In this document: one piece after another, positions 23,195-32,918 of the stretch
Numbering within the stretch: position 1 is the first letter of the stretch
How the letters are laid out: the number at the start of each line of letters is the position of its first letter
Assembly: GCA_947456815.1 (NCBI GenBank)
Contig: CANGTL010000031.1
Coordinates: 1 to 33,355, forward strand
Source: Flavobacteriaceae bacterium
GTDB taxonomy: Bacteria > Bacteroidota > Bacteroidia > Flavobacteriales > Flavobacteriaceae
Direction: 5' to 3'
DNA: 33,355 nucleotides
Made by a program: the position numbers and the translations under genes
The notes under the pieces: generated by a model
The model's database searches: none
What the model was told of the DNA's origin: nothing
What the model saw: the letters and a program-made list of their open reading frames with translations, nothing else

Positions 23195-23261
23195 ATCTAG
23201 GAATTACTTTCTAAAAATACAAAAAAAGGGAATAGTTCAAAATACAAGAAGTCGATTAACT

Positions 23262-23546
23262 TCATTTGAGCAAGTTGTTTTTAGAAAGGGTTTCTATGAG
23301 TTCAAAATTAAGATCGAAGATTGACGTGCTTAGGTTGGCTTTTATCGATTTGAGACTTTGGTCAAGCTCATCTGCGAGCTGCAATCTTTCTTGATATTCG
23401 ATATGCTTTTGCGATATTTCGGCGATGGTATCTTGCATTGATTTGATTTTGTTTTGAAATACTTTTTGTTGTTGACGTAACTTCATAAACAATCGCACTA
23501 CAATTGCAGCTAAGACAAGAATACAAATACAAAGACTTACTATCAT
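23262..23546 (-). CDS. Small membrane-anchored coiled-coil protein, function unknown
   Basis: 94 residues. An N-terminal membrane segment (about 2-20, IVSLCICILVLAAIVVRLF) is followed by a charged stretch rich in Gln, Lys and Glu that looks like coiled coil (about 24-80), and a hydrophobic end. No family recognised. It is 22 bp after the PD40 gene and 67 bp before the first kinase on the same strand, so it may be cotranscribed with either. ATG at 23546. Lack of other support keeps confidence moderate. Confidence 0.65.
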   Translation of the reverse strand: MIVSLCICILVLAAIVVRLFMKLRQQQKVFQNKIKSMQDTIAEISQKHIEYQERLQLADELDQSLKSIKANLSTSIFDLNFELIETLSKNNLLK

Positions 23547-23568
23547 AGCACTCGACTTTACATTAAAC

Positions 23569-24993
23569 TTACTTTCTACTCATCAAGGTTTGTTTTGGAA
23601 TTCTCGCTAAATGAACGGCGGATTTGCCATCGACGTCAGTCACAAAATAGAGCACTTCATTGGTTTCGTCATAGAAAGGCGCACCGTCATATCCTAGAGA
23701 ATTAATGCCACTTCCTACGTTGATGGGTTCCGACCAATTTTTCCAACTATCATCCAAACGATAACTCACATAAATATCATAACCACCGAAGCCACTAAAT
23801 CCGTTGGAGCTAAACAAAAGTGTTTTGCCGTCTGACAATAATTGAGGCGAAATATCATCATCCGCAGAATTAATCATCTTGCCCATGTTTTGAAGCAAGC
23901 CATACGTTCCATCTTCTTTACGATTCGTAAAATAAAAATCGGTGCCACCTTGCGTAAAGTCGGACTCTATCGCCAACATGACTGTTTTTAGATCTGTGGT
24001 TGCGGTCAGAAAAGCCGCGTCACCGTAATTGGCATAAGCTGTAATCTTCAGTTGGTTTTTGATTTGGTAATTGCCGTTTTCAAGCGTAAGAAATTGATAT
24101 CCTGTTTCTCCAGAAGCATTTTTGTAGATGCTTCCTCCTTTTACAATCAAATCGTTTTTGATAAAATCTACATAGTTATGAAGGTCATTTTCGCTTAATG
24201 AAGGCTCTAATTTTGGAGTTGACCAATTTCCGTTAGATTCTTTAAGCACAGAATACACCAATTCCTTTTCCTCAGATTGTTGAGTAAATAGCATTTTATC
24301 ACCGCCAGGAGCAACTACAAGACTTAGGACTTGGAACGAATCTAAGGTTGGGAATTTTTCTGAAGTTATATTATTGAATTGGGCGCCAACATTAATCTGC
24401 GCATCAATCGGCTGGTCTGAATCTGAGATTCCAATGGCGTCAACTTGTTTTTGACCAGGCAGTAAAGCGAAATTAAACTCGACTTTAACAGCGACTACAT
24501 TACTCACGACCGATTCTAAAACAGCACGTTCAACACCAGGATTAAACACGTCTGGAGCTTCTTGGATCTTGCGCCTTTTTCGCTTAAAATAGTACGCGTG
24601 ATCGGCAGGAATTGTTGCTTTAAATGTGGGTGTTCGATAATCTCTTTTTCTTGCCCAAACAGTTTTGTATTTCCCATCGCCAGTATCCAAACTAATCTTC
24701 ACGACACAACCTGCATTGAGGTTTTCGAATACAGCAACTTGCTTTACAGATTGTGGCTTTTCGAATCCGACTTCTACGATCTCATAGCCATCGAGTGCAT
24801 TTTTCGGATTCCACGCGTTGGGAGAATTCCCGGCTTGCGGAAAAACATCAGGTTTGCCAAGAATTCGCTTAATCCCATATTGCTTTCCTCCCAAGTCGGA
24901 CGAGTATTTGATGAGCTTACTCGCCCATTGAATTTGTTGTCCATAATGGGGAAATGAAAGTGTCAAAACAAAAAATAATACTATCTTTTTCAT
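23569..24993 (-). CDS. Secreted PD40 (WD40-like) propeller protein
   Basis: 474 residues from the ATG at 24993 (MKKIVLFFVLTLSFPHYGQQ); the reading from 24999 starts with TTG. Signal peptide, then a region about 25-190 with a discoidin-like look (KNALDGYEIVEVGFEKPQSVKQVAVFENLN), then PD40-type repeats (QLLSDGKTLLFSSNGFSGFGGYDIYVSYR, GAPFYDETNEVLYFVTDVDGKSAVHLARI). Such propellers occur in OmpA-like envelope proteins of Bacteroidota, but no OmpA domain follows here. Role unknown, probably periplasmic or surface. A terminator hairpin lies 15 bp upstream. Confidence 0.75.
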   Translation of the reverse strand: MKKIVLFFVLTLSFPHYGQQIQWASKLIKYSSDLGGKQYGIKRILGKPDVFPQAGNSPNAWNPKNALDGYEIVEVGFEKPQSVKQVAVFENLNAGCVVKISLDTGDGKYKTVWARKRDYRTPTFKATIPADHAYYFKRKRRKIQEAPDVFNPGVERAVLESVVSNVVAVKVEFNFALLPGQKQVDAIGISDSDQPIDAQINVGAQFNNITSEKFPTLDSFQVLSLVVAPGGDKMLFTQQSEEKELVYSVLKESNGNWSTPKLEPSLSENDLHNYVDFIKNDLIVKGGSIYKNASGETGYQFLTLENGNYQIKNQLKITAYANYGDAAFLTATTDLKTVMLAIESDFTQGGTDFYFTNRKEDGTYGLLQNMGKMINSADDDISPQLLSDGKTLLFSSNGFSGFGGYDIYVSYRLDDSWKNWSEPINVGSGINSLGYDGAPFYDETNEVLYFVTDVDGKSAVHLARIPKQTLMSRK

Positions 24994-25007
24994 TATCAAA
25001 AGGCTTT

Positions 25008-25038
25008 AAAAAAAGGCTGCTAAAACGAATTAGCAGCC
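25008..25038 (-). terminator. Rho-independent terminator after the PQQ-propeller gene
   Basis: On the minus strand GGCTGCTAA pairs exactly with TTAGCAGCC (25015-25023 with 25030-25038) and is followed by seven T. It lies 25 bp past the stop codon of the propeller gene and only 15 bp before the next start codon. Confidence 0.85.
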
Positions 25039-25063
25039 CGAAACAACCAAACGTTCAACCTAT

Positions 25064-26899
25064 TTAATTGTTTACTTTTATCTTCTCTACTTTTCTACCT
25101 TTGAAAGCAAAAATGTATTCACCGTCTGCAGTAATATCGATTCCGCTTCCGTATTTTGGACTTCCTCCTTTTCCTTTCGATTGCACAGAACCTTTGGTTT
25201 CACCGTTGGTCATATCTATTCCATAGATGATATTCTTGCTATTTCTTTGATCTCGTAAGAAATAGTTATTTCCGATGTGGTAGAAATAGTCCACGCCTTT
25301 TATCTTGTCTGACGCATAAGCACGCGCACCGTCTTTCTTGAAATACGCCGCCAATCCTTTTTCAGACAATACAACGACTTTGTCACCAAAATCGATAACA
25401 TCCGTTGCTTTTCCTACTTTGGCATCATTGTGCTTCACGTCGAACAATTGTTTTCCAGATGCAATATCATAACCGTAAAACTCATCCCCGTCTCCAACAA
25501 AAAGTGTTTTGTTTTCTTCTAAGATAAAATCTGTGATTCGTTTGTCAAATCGTTCTGAGCGCCAAGCCACTTGACCCGTTTTGTCGTCGATACATAGCAC
25601 CGAGTTCTTTTGATTTTTGTAATCCCAATAGATGTAAGGCACCCATTGTTTAACTGTTCCTCCTCCACCAAATCCGCCCAGAGCAGCCGCTGCGCCGAAA
25701 CCACTAGATACTTCCTCTAAACGATACTCTTGCACTTGCACTTTTCCACCAACTTGAATCAGGATCTTATCATTTGATTTGTAAATATTGGGCATACAAA
25801 AAGCACCCGTAATTTTTTCAGAAGCCCACAATAGTTTTCCAGAAGCTAAATCGTGTTTCTCGACGTATTTCGTGCGATCTCTTCCTCCAAGCATCACCAA
25901 GTAAACTGCATCATCGGTGAATAAAGGATCTGCTAAAGTTCTGTATATTTTTGAACGCTTTCCGCCACTAAATAATCCGCCATTAGCACCTTGCATATCA
26001 TTCTCATAATTTGCATTCCAGATTTTTTGACCTGTGTTGTAATCATATACGTTCATTCCGTCTAGGTACATAAATATTTTATCTCCTTTAATCCACAAGT
26101 CGATGATGGCACGACGTGTCACCAACTCCTTTTCTATAGTTCCCACAAATGTTGCATCCCAAAGAATGTCTCCATTGGCAGCATTGATTCGAACCAATTG
26201 ATTTTTAAATCCAGAAAATAGCGCACCTAAAGCTGTTGGTTTGAAATTGACCATGATGATTTCATTTCTTTTGGCGTCATAGACATATTTTCCAACGCCA
26301 CCTTTAAATCGATTGGTTTCCCAGATTTTCTCTCCAGTATTGGCTTTCACTAAAATGATTGAATTTCTTTGTGAAATAAGAAACGAATCCAATTCGTCGA
26401 TATACTTTACGGTTTCCAATTCTCCTTGATCGGTTCCTTCCTCAGCTTTGGTTCCTTTTGGAATAAGATCTTGATACAATTCCGAGTTCCACAATTCTTT
26501 TCCAGTAGCTAAATCAAGGACTGCGACTCTATCTGTTCCCAATTTTCTTGCATCAAACAAAAACAGGTAACCACCTTTCTCTTTCCAAATGGTGTATTGG
26601 TATTCGGAATTATTGGTTTTGTTGGTGGTGAGTTTTTTATAATCGCCGCTCCAAATTGCTTTTCCATCAGCATCGATAACAGATGCCGAATTGTCATCTG
26701 TTCCTATAATATATTGGCCGTCTCCGTCGCAAAGCGCCAAACGAGAGGCTTTGTTATCAAATTCTGATTCCCATACCGTCGAAAAACTTCCCGATTTTTT
26801 TCCAGCCGATTTTTTTCCCAAAAGACCTCCAAATTGCGCTGAGGCCGATAATGTTCCCACCATACAGAGGGAAAGCAATGCAATCTTTGTTGTTTTCAT
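25064..26899 (-). CDS. Secreted PQQ-type beta-propeller protein
   Basis: 611 residues with a signal peptide (MKTTKIALLSLCMVGTLSASAQ). The body is a chain of PQQ_2-like blades: ASVIDADGKAIWSGD, LDLATGKELWNSELY, VKANTGEKIWETNRF, INAANGDILWDATF, YDYNTGQKIWNANY, HDLASGKLLWASEK, IDDKTGQVAWRSERF, YDIASGKQLFDVKH, IDMTNGETKGSVQSK. A glycine-rich FGAAAALGGFGGGGT interrupts one blade. BamB-like or quinoprotein folds are the nearest parallels, but no PQQ-binding residues are recognisable and no dehydrogenase domain is present. It comes 23 bp after a small secreted protein gene and ends in a strong terminator. Confidence 0.8.
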   Translation of the reverse strand: MKTTKIALLSLCMVGTLSASAQFGGLLGKKSAGKKSGSFSTVWESEFDNKASRLALCDGDGQYIIGTDDNSASVIDADGKAIWSGDYKKLTTNKTNNSEYQYTIWKEKGGYLFLFDARKLGTDRVAVLDLATGKELWNSELYQDLIPKGTKAEEGTDQGELETVKYIDELDSFLISQRNSIILVKANTGEKIWETNRFKGGVGKYVYDAKRNEIIMVNFKPTALGALFSGFKNQLVRINAANGDILWDATFVGTIEKELVTRRAIIDLWIKGDKIFMYLDGMNVYDYNTGQKIWNANYENDMQGANGGLFSGGKRSKIYRTLADPLFTDDAVYLVMLGGRDRTKYVEKHDLASGKLLWASEKITGAFCMPNIYKSNDKILIQVGGKVQVQEYRLEEVSSGFGAAAALGGFGGGGTVKQWVPYIYWDYKNQKNSVLCIDDKTGQVAWRSERFDKRITDFILEENKTLFVGDGDEFYGYDIASGKQLFDVKHNDAKVGKATDVIDFGDKVVVLSEKGLAAYFKKDGARAYASDKIKGVDYFYHIGNNYFLRDQRNSKNIIYGIDMTNGETKGSVQSKGKGGSPKYGSGIDITADGEYIFAFKGRKVEKIKVNN

Positions 26900-26922
26900 G
26901 TTGCTTGTTTTTTTGTTGAACT

Positions 26923-27294
26923 TTAAAATGTAATTGTATAACGAATTTTGTATCGCTGTTGTTTTTGTAATTTGAATTGAAACTTGTGATTCAGAATATA
27001 GTCCGACATGAAATTGATGAAGTCGATGTTTTTGATCTCGCTATCCACTTTAAAGAATGACGATACTTTTCCGTTTTGAACGACACCAATATCAATGACC
27101 ATTGTTCCTTTTACATCAGCATATTTTTTGTTTTTCTTCTTGGCGAAATCTTCGGACATAAAAACGTCATTTACTTCCTTAGTGACTATTTCCGTAATTT
27201 GTTCTTCATCTGTAAGAACTGGTCTTTGAGCTTGAGCGCTCGATGTTAATCCTACCACAACTAGTAGAATCACGTATTGATAAATTGATTTCAT
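26923..27294 (-). CDS. Small secreted protein with a TonB-C-like end
   Basis: 123 residues. Signal peptide about 1-22 (MKSIYQYVILLVVVGLTSSAQAQ). The remainder (GTMVIDIGVVQNGKVSSFFKVDSE and KFQFKLQKQQRYKIRYTITF) resembles the pattern of TonB C-terminal domains, in which VxFxVxxDGxVxxxxVxxSS precedes PxxxxGKPVxxxxxxxixF. Such a domain without membrane anchor or Pro-rich spacer would not energise transport, so the likeness may only reflect fold. It overlaps nothing and starts two bases after the lipoprotein stop, suggesting one operon with the lipoprotein and the propeller gene. Confidence 0.65.
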   Translation of the reverse strand: MKSIYQYVILLVVVGLTSSAQAQRPVLTDEEQITEIVTKEVNDVFMSEDFAKKKNKKYADVKGTMVIDIGVVQNGKVSSFFKVDSEIKNIDFINFMSDYILNHKFQFKLQKQQRYKIRYTITF

Positions 27295-27296
27295 TC

Positions 27297-27812
27297 TTAC
27301 GGTTGATGCGTGATTTCAGAAACTATGAGATTCCCTTCGGTAATATTCTTATTCGACGCAGTGTTATTACCAACAAAACTGAACGTTCCTCGCAATTCAT
27401 CACCTACTAAGTCACACGTGCTAAGATTCATGGTTCCAGAATCAGAATGAAAGTAATCTAGAATCGGATCTGCTCCAGTGCCGTTTTGATAAGTCAGCCA
27501 TGAATCAGCCATTGTAAATCCAGCGTGCTGTGCGGGATAAGTACCAACAGTTGCTGGCATGTGCATTTCTAATACGATTTCACCTGCTTTTTTAGCATAT
27601 ACATCTAAATACTGTCCGCCAGCAGCAGCGTTGTTGTATAGCGTAGCGGTCGTCTCATCTGCTGTTACTACAACTCCATCGAGTTTGAAAGTTGTTTTGT
27701 CGGTCGCGACCGGACCAGTAGATTTTGAATCGCTTGAATCGCTGCTACAAGAAATACTGAATACGGCAAAAGTTAATAAAATTACTTTTCCAAAAATGGA
27801 TGTTGTTTTCAT
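27297..27812 (-). CDS. Lipoprotein of unknown function (DUF6252-like)
   Basis: 171 residues. Lipoprotein signal with lipobox FSISC (Cys22), then a Ser/Asp-rich linker and a beta-rich domain (TTFKLDGVVVTADETTATLYN ... LRGTFSFVGNN ... KNITEGNLIV). The layout, a DGV-type strand, a small-molecule or ion-like loop region and the closing GTFSF...G.F.V motif, is the one I associate with DUF6252-like surface lipoproteins. First gene of the 27812-25064 run. Function unknown. Confidence 0.65.
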   Translation of the reverse strand: MKTTSIFGKVILLTFAVFSISCSSDSSDSKSTGPVATDKTTFKLDGVVVTADETTATLYNNAAAGGQYLDVYAKKAGEIVLEMHMPATVGTYPAQHAGFTMADSWLTYQNGTGADPILDYFHSDSGTMNLSTCDLVGDELRGTFSFVGNNTASNKNITEGNLIVSEITHQP

Positions 27813-27869
27813 GACTGTTTGATTTATATTAATTTATAATACAAATCTGCGTCAAATTGGAAAGCGAGG

Positions 27870-27891
27870 AAATACGAAGAAATACGTATTT
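27870..27891. terminator. Weak hairpin between GSCFA and lipoprotein genes
   Basis: AAATACG (27870-27876) pairs exactly with CGTATTT (27885-27891). It lies right after the stop of the GSCFA gene (27893) on the minus strand. No T-run follows on that strand, so it is only a possible terminator. Confidence 0.3.
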
Positions 27892-27892
27892 T

Positions 27893-28858
27893 TTAGAAAA
27901 TCAAGTGTGGGACTTTATCCTGTAATCGAACCATTCTTTGATTCAGCTGTTGTAAAAATAGCTGATGGCTTTGCGAATCAGGATGAAAAGGTTTGTGCGC
28001 CAATGCTTTTTGAATGCCCTCTACTTCATTCATGATTGGTAGACATTCGTCGGAGATAGCAGTTGCTGCAAACCGTTCCCATATATAATTGATGGCGGTT
28101 TGATTTGGGTGAATCATATCTTCGGCATAAAAACGATAATCGCGAAGTTCATCCATCATGATTTCGTAGGAAGGGAAATACGTTAAAATTTGTCGGTTGT
28201 CGGTTGTTGGTTGTTGGTGAATTGCTTGATGCACACCAATGATTAAATTGGCTTTGCTTTGCTGGTTTTCGATAAAGCCATCTTTGAGGTGACGAACTGG
28301 CGACACAGTCAAAATAATATTTACGCTGGGATTTACCTTGTGAAACAAACTTATGGTGTCTAAAATTGTAGTTTCTATTTGGGCGGCTGATAGTAATTCC
28401 TTATCAAACTGAGTTTGCGGAACTTTATGACAATTGGCCACGATTTTTTGGGATGTTTTTTCTTTATAAACCCAAGCCGTTCCATAAGTAATGAGGACAT
28501 GCGAGGCTGATTTGATTTGTGATTTTAAATGGGAAAGACTTTGATTTAAATCTTGCAATAGATCTTCTTTGTTACTATTGCTCAAATCCGAGTGAACGTC
28601 GAAACAGTGCCAACGTTCGTTGTGAAAAAAGAGTTCGTTTTCTGTAAAAAAGTCTTCTTCGACGGCTCTCCGTATGACTTTGTGGATAGCTAATGGATGA
28701 AACAAAATGCCGAAAGGATTCACCATATTTTGAAATTTGTAATAGTTGAATTTCTCGGCTATGTTTACGGCAAAACACGAACCTAATAATACAATAGAAG
28801 ACTCATAATTTATCTGATGATCGCTATTTTTTATTGGAATTTGTGTTCTAAATCGCAT
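27893..28858 (-). CDS. GSCFA-domain (SGNH hydrolase-like) protein
   Basis: 321 residues. The name motif is seen as LLGSCFAVNIAEKF (about 24-37), with NPFGILFHP and later ILTVSPVRHLKDGF and the catalytic-type AEDMIHPNQTAINYIWERF near 245. GSCFA proteins are SGNH/GDSL-like hydrolases common in Bacteroidota; substrate unknown. Residues about 215-223 (QQPTTDNRQ) are a translated GTTGTCGG-type repeat, inserted in frame between VHQAI and ILTYFPSYE, a surface loop in this fold. No signal peptide. Alone, between a terminator upstream and the lipoprotein gene downstream. Confidence 0.88.
   Translation of the reverse strand: MRFRTQIPIKNSDHQINYESSIVLLGSCFAVNIAEKFNYYKFQNMVNPFGILFHPLAIHKVIRRAVEEDFFTENELFFHNERWHCFDVHSDLSNSNKEDLLQDLNQSLSHLKSQIKSASHVLITYGTAWVYKEKTSQKIVANCHKVPQTQFDKELLSAAQIETTILDTISLFHKVNPSVNIILTVSPVRHLKDGFIENQQSKANLIIGVHQAIHQQPTTDNRQILTYFPSYEIMMDELRDYRFYAEDMIHPNQTAINYIWERFAATAISDECLPIMNEVEGIQKALAHKPFHPDSQSHQLFLQQLNQRMVRLQDKVPHLIF
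28191..28218. repeat. GTTGTCGG array inside the GSCFA gene
   Basis: TTGTCGGTTGTCGGTTGTTGGTTGTTGG in coding sequence, read as QQPTTDNRQ on the minus strand. It keeps the frame and adds nine or so residues. Confidence 0.8.
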
Positions 28859-28888
28859 AATAATGAAACGCTAATTTTTGATTGTCGT

Positions 28889-28926
28889 AAAAACAAAAAC
28901 CCAAACAATTAAATCTGTTTGGGTTT
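28889..28926 (-). terminator. Rho-independent terminator after the DUF6252-like lipoprotein gene
   Basis: Exact 11-bp arms AAACCCAAACA (28897-28907) and TGTTTGGGTTT (28916-28926) around an 8-base loop, with a T-rich tract (TTGTTTTT) following on the minus strand. It ends the gene whose stop is at 28950. Confidence 0.9.
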
Positions 28927-28949
28927 CTCTCCAATTTTCAAAGTAAGTA

Positions 28950-30197
28950 TTAGTAGTACTCTATTTCTTCTGTATACTCTTCTACTCCTGAACCACTGTT
29001 GTGCACAACTGTCGTTGGATAATTTGCCAAATTTCCGGTGCCGTAGGTATAAGTAATCGTCTCAAACAAAGTTGAAGGCTCAGCGTCAATTTGCTCCGTG
29101 TTTGTCGTAATATTATTTAAATAATTTAAGGCTTCTTCAGAGTCTGCAAAATACATCTTGTCATAACCAACTATATTTTTAAATGGATTATTTTTTCCGT
29201 CGGTAGTAAAAGTATTTGTAAAGACTTGTGGTTCTAATGTAATAGGGTCAATCCTATTTCTTACAAGTTTGGTATTCGAAATAGTTCCCGTACTCTCTAT
29301 TTCATCCTGCGTAGTAAGATCACCACGATACTCGGTAAAGGAAATGGTTCCGTTGGCATTATGATCATAGGTGATTTTCTGCCCAATATTGTCGACCAAA
29401 TTCAAATCTTGGTACGTGACCAATTTTGAATTCTCATAAGAGTAGATAATCTTTTCCACCATTGTAGTGCCTTGAAACCATTCTTCACGTGCAATTAAAT
29501 CACCATCATAAATAATATTCATACGCAAGCCATCCGAATCAATGGCGTAAGCTATTTTATTGCCATTATAAAAATACTCTATGGTTGAAACTGTACCATC
29601 AGCATCTGTATCAGTAATTTTCTTTACACGAACAGTTGTATTTACAGGATCAACCACTGCTACTGTTGTATACGGAAGATTTAAAAATTGACCAAAAGCA
29701 ATTTCTTTCGTCTCGATAGCGGTTTGCGTGTCATCGGTAAATCGTACTCCAGTAAACCTAAAACTACCAGAAACACGTTTGTTTGCTCTGTCGATGCCAA
29801 AAATAGTAAGTTCTGCTGTATCAATATAACTAGGGAATGCTGCAAAATCTCCAATATTATCTCGTTCGGCAACAAAAGGGACCGCTCCTTCATTTTCGAA
29901 ATATGCTAAATAGAATCCTGGAGAAGCAGCATCGTATAAACTCCAAGTATAAGTACCAAAAATAGGCGATTCAGGAAGGGTTATTTTAAAAAAGGATCCA
30001 TCGGCTTGTGTCGCTTTTAAAGACATCGAAACATTGTTTATTACGACCTGAGAGGAGGTCGAACTGAACGCTAGATCACCAGCGTATGCAGTAACATTTC
30101 CAGGAGGTGGCAACGGATCTGGATCTTCCTCTGGATTCTCAACGCAGGAAGTAAACAAACCAAGAGAAATAAAAAATATAAATAATAATTTTTTCAT
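28950..30197 (-). CDS. Lipoprotein with DUF6252-like domain
   Basis: 415 residues. Lipoprotein signal MKKLLFIFFISLGLFTSC (Cys18) and an acidic-proline linker (ENPEEDPDPLPPPG). The domain at about 35-165 (AYAGDLAFSSTSSQVVINNVSMSLKATQADGSFFKITL ... NKRVSGSFRFTGVRF) is DUF6252-like. The following part (about 200-400) has RHS/YD-like strands (STIEYFYNGNKIAYAIDSDGLRMNIIYDGD, ENSKLVTYQDLN, TITYTYGTGNLANYPTTVVHN), often seen in Bacteroidota surface proteins of unknown role. ATG at 30197, 75 bp after alaS. Own terminator downstream. Confidence 0.8.
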   Translation of the reverse strand: MKKLLFIFFISLGLFTSCVENPEEDPDPLPPPGNVTAYAGDLAFSSTSSQVVINNVSMSLKATQADGSFFKITLPESPIFGTYTWSLYDAASPGFYLAYFENEGAVPFVAERDNIGDFAAFPSYIDTAELTIFGIDRANKRVSGSFRFTGVRFTDDTQTAIETKEIAFGQFLNLPYTTVAVVDPVNTTVRVKKITDTDADGTVSTIEYFYNGNKIAYAIDSDGLRMNIIYDGDLIAREEWFQGTTMVEKIIYSYENSKLVTYQDLNLVDNIGQKITYDHNANGTISFTEYRGDLTTQDEIESTGTISNTKLVRNRIDPITLEPQVFTNTFTTDGKNNPFKNIVGYDKMYFADSEEALNYLNNITTNTEQIDAEPSTLFETITYTYGTGNLANYPTTVVHNSGSGVEEYTEEIEYY

Positions 30198-30272
30198 GAG
30201 TATCTTTTTGATTTTGAATTATTTTGAAACAAATAAACTTAAAAAAAATGTCAATTAAAAAAAAACTTGCCT

Positions 30273-32909
30273 TTAATTTACATATTCAATTGCCTTATTT
30301 AGTGCTTCGGTAATACCAGCAATATTTTTACCGCCCGCAGTTGCGAAGAAAGGCTGTCCTCCGCCTCCGCCTTGTATGAATTTACCTAGTTCACGAACAA
30401 CATTTCCGGCATTTAGATTTTTCTCAGCAACCAATTCTTTCGAAATGTAACAAGTCAACATAGGTTTACCCTCATCAGCCGTTGCAAAAACTAGAAATAT
30501 ATTTTTTGCTGTGTTTCCTATTTCATAGGACAAATCTTTAGCACTATTGGCGTCGATATCAACTAATTTCGCTAAAAACTGAACACCATTAATCATTTGC
30601 AATTGAGGCACCAACTCTGAAGTTAAATTCTTGACTTTGTCTTTCATCAAGGCCTCTATTTGCTTGCTTAACTTCGCATTATCTTCTTGCAAAGCCAACA
30701 CAGCCTTAATTGTGTCTTGCGGATTTTTTAGAAGTTCGGACAACTCCTGTAACGTGTTTTCTTGCTCCTTATAAAAGTCCTTCACACCTTGATTTGTTAT
30801 AGCCTCAATTCTACGAATTCCAGCAGCAACCGCACCTTCGCTTTTGATTTTGAAATGCCAAATCTCCGCCGTGTTTTTAACATGCGTTCCTCCACAAAGT
30901 TCCATGCTTTCACCAAACTTAATGGCACGAACAGAATCTCCATATTTCTCCCCAAACAAAGCCATTGCGCCTTCTTGAAGGGCTTGTTGAAACGGAATAT
31001 TTCTGCGCTCAATTAAAGGCAATTGCTCTTGAATTCGAGCATTGACAAAATCTTCTACTTGTTGCAATTCTGCATCAGTAACCTTGGCAAAATGTGAAAA
31101 GTCGAAGCGCAAATAATTCGGTGAAACCAACGAGCCTTTTTGTTCGACATGGGTTCCTAAAATCGAACGCAACGCTTGATGCAATAAATGCGTGGCGGTA
31201 TGATTGCTTTGTGAATGGTCACGCAATTCTTGATTGACTTTAGCCACAAATCCACCCGTCAGATTTTCTGGAAGTTGTTTGGCAAAGTGCAAGATTAAGT
31301 TGTTTTCTTTTTTGGTATCGATGATATCGATAATCTCATTGGCAGAAGTCAAAACGCCGCGATCTCCGACTTGACCACCGCCTTCTGGATAAAATGGCGT
31401 AGCATCTAAGACGATTTGGTATAAGACACCATCTTTTTTACTGTCTATTTTTCGGATACGGGTAATTTTTACTTCATTTTCCAATTGATCATAGCCAACG
31501 AAAGTTTCCACATTTCCTGGAATCAAAAGCGTCCAATCTTCGGTAGAAACTTCAGAAGCAGCACGAGAGCGTGTTTTTTGTTCCAACATCGATTTGTCGA
31601 ATTCGGCTTCGTTAAACGACATGCCTTTTTCTTTCAAAATCAAAGCGGTCAAGTCTTTTGGAAATCCGAAAGTATCGTACAATTCGAAAGCCTTTACACC
31701 TGACACTTCATTGCCTTTGGTTTGCGCAACCACATTGTCTAGCAACTGTAAACCTTGGTCTAATGTTCTTAGAAAAGACGCTTCTTCTTCTTTGATAACA
31801 TTCGTAACTAAATTTTGCTGCGATTTGATTTCAGGGAAAAATTCTCCCATTTGATCTGCCAAAACCGCCACCAATTTGTTGATGAAAGGTTCTTTGGTAT
31901 TCAAGAACGTAAATCCGTAACGAATGGCGCGACGTAAAATTCTACGAATCACGTAACCAGCGCCTGTATTTGATGGTAATTGTCCGTCGGCAATTGCAAA
32001 GGCAACGGCACGAACGTGATCAACAACAACGCGAATGGCAATGTTGGTTTTATTTTGTTCTTCGCTGATATTTTGAATTTCGTTTGAAGTATATTTCAAT
32101 CCGGTAATTTGCTCCACTTTTTGAATCAACGGCGTAAAAACATCGGTGTCGTAGTTAGAAGTTACGCCTTGTAACGCCATACACAAACGTTCGAATCCCA
32201 TTCCGGTATCAACGTGTTGCGCTGGTAATTTTTCTAGAGAACCATCGGCTTTGCGATTGAATTCCATGAACACATTGTTCCAGATTTCTACTACTTGCGG
32301 ATGATCATTATTGACCAAACTTTTTCCAGAAACTAAGGCTTTTTCTTCGGAAGAACGCAAATCAACGTGGATTTCGGAACAAGGTCCACATGGCCCTTGA
32401 TCACCCATTTCCCAAAAGTTATCCTTTTTATTTCCGAGTATGATTCGGTCTTCATCAATCAAGCCTTTCCAAATATCCCAAGCTTCTTGATCGAAAGGAA
32501 CATTGTCTTCTTTGCTGCCTTCGAAAACGGAAACATAGAGATTTTCTTTTGGTATTTTATAAACTTCAGTCAATAATTGCCACGCCCAATTGATGGCTTC
32601 TTTTTTGAAATAATCGCCGAAAGACCAGTTGCCTAGCATTTCGAACATGGTGTGATGATAAGTATCGAAACCAACGTCTTCAAGATCATTATGTTTTCCG
32701 GAAACGCGAAGGCATTTTTGTGTATCCGCAATACGTGGACTTTTGGGTGTTCCGTTGCCTAAGAAAAACTCCTTAAACTGCGCCATTCCAGAATTGTTGA
32801 ACATTAAGGTTGGATCGTCTTTGAGTACAATTGGCGCTGAAGGAACAATCAAATGTCCGTTGCTTTGGAAAAAATCGAGAAACTGTTTTCTAATGTCTTG
32901 TGAGGTCAT
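30273..32909 (-). CDS. alaS: Alanyl-tRNA synthetase
   Basis: 878 residues, full length for a bacterial AlaRS. It charges tRNA-Ala with alanine and clears Ser and Gly mischarging. Class II catalytic core at about 1-240 ([61 protein letters not shown]), tRNA-recognition helices, then the editing domain with zinc ligands HTATH (570-574) and CGGTH (672-676), and the C-Ala domain ending [16 protein letters not shown]. Start ATG at 32909 ([14 protein letters not shown]). The long upstream gap to the divergent gene at 33315 is filled with repeats. Confidence 0.97.
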   Translation of the reverse strand: MTSQDIRKQFLDFFQSNGHLIVPSAPIVLKDDPTLMFNNSGMAQFKEFFLGNGTPKSPRIADTQKCLRVSGKHNDLEDVGFDTYHHTMFEMLGNWSFGDYFKKEAINWAWQLLTEVYKIPKENLYVSVFEGSKEDNVPFDQEAWDIWKGLIDEDRIILGNKKDNFWEMGDQGPCGPCSEIHVDLRSSEEKALVSGKSLVNNDHPQVVEIWNNVFMEFNRKADGSLEKLPAQHVDTGMGFERLCMALQGVTSNYDTDVFTPLIQKVEQITGLKYTSNEIQNISEEQNKTNIAIRVVVDHVRAVAFAIADGQLPSNTGAGYVIRRILRRAIRYGFTFLNTKEPFINKLVAVLADQMGEFFPEIKSQQNLVTNVIKEEEASFLRTLDQGLQLLDNVVAQTKGNEVSGVKAFELYDTFGFPKDLTALILKEKGMSFNEAEFDKSMLEQKTRSRAASEVSTEDWTLLIPGNVETFVGYDQLENEVKITRIRKIDSKKDGVLYQIVLDATPFYPEGGGQVGDRGVLTSANEIIDIIDTKKENNLILHFAKQLPENLTGGFVAKVNQELRDHSQSNHTATHLLHQALRSILGTHVEQKGSLVSPNYLRFDFSHFAKVTDAELQQVEDFVNARIQEQLPLIERRNIPFQQALQEGAMALFGEKYGDSVRAIKFGESMELCGGTHVKNTAEIWHFKIKSEGAVAAGIRRIEAITNQGVKDFYKEQENTLQELSELLKNPQDTIKAVLALQEDNAKLSKQIEALMKDKVKNLTSELVPQLQMINGVQFLAKLVDIDANSAKDLSYEIGNTAKNIFLVFATADEGKPMLTCYISKELVAEKNLNAGNVVRELGKFIQGGGGGQPFFATAGGKNIAGITEALNKAIEYVN

Positions 32910-32918
32910 TGTATCGTG

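Noticed and set aside
24562..24957. 131-residue plus-strand frame in the PD40 gene
   Set aside because: Antisense to a gene with a good signal peptide and repeats; no motif and no start context.
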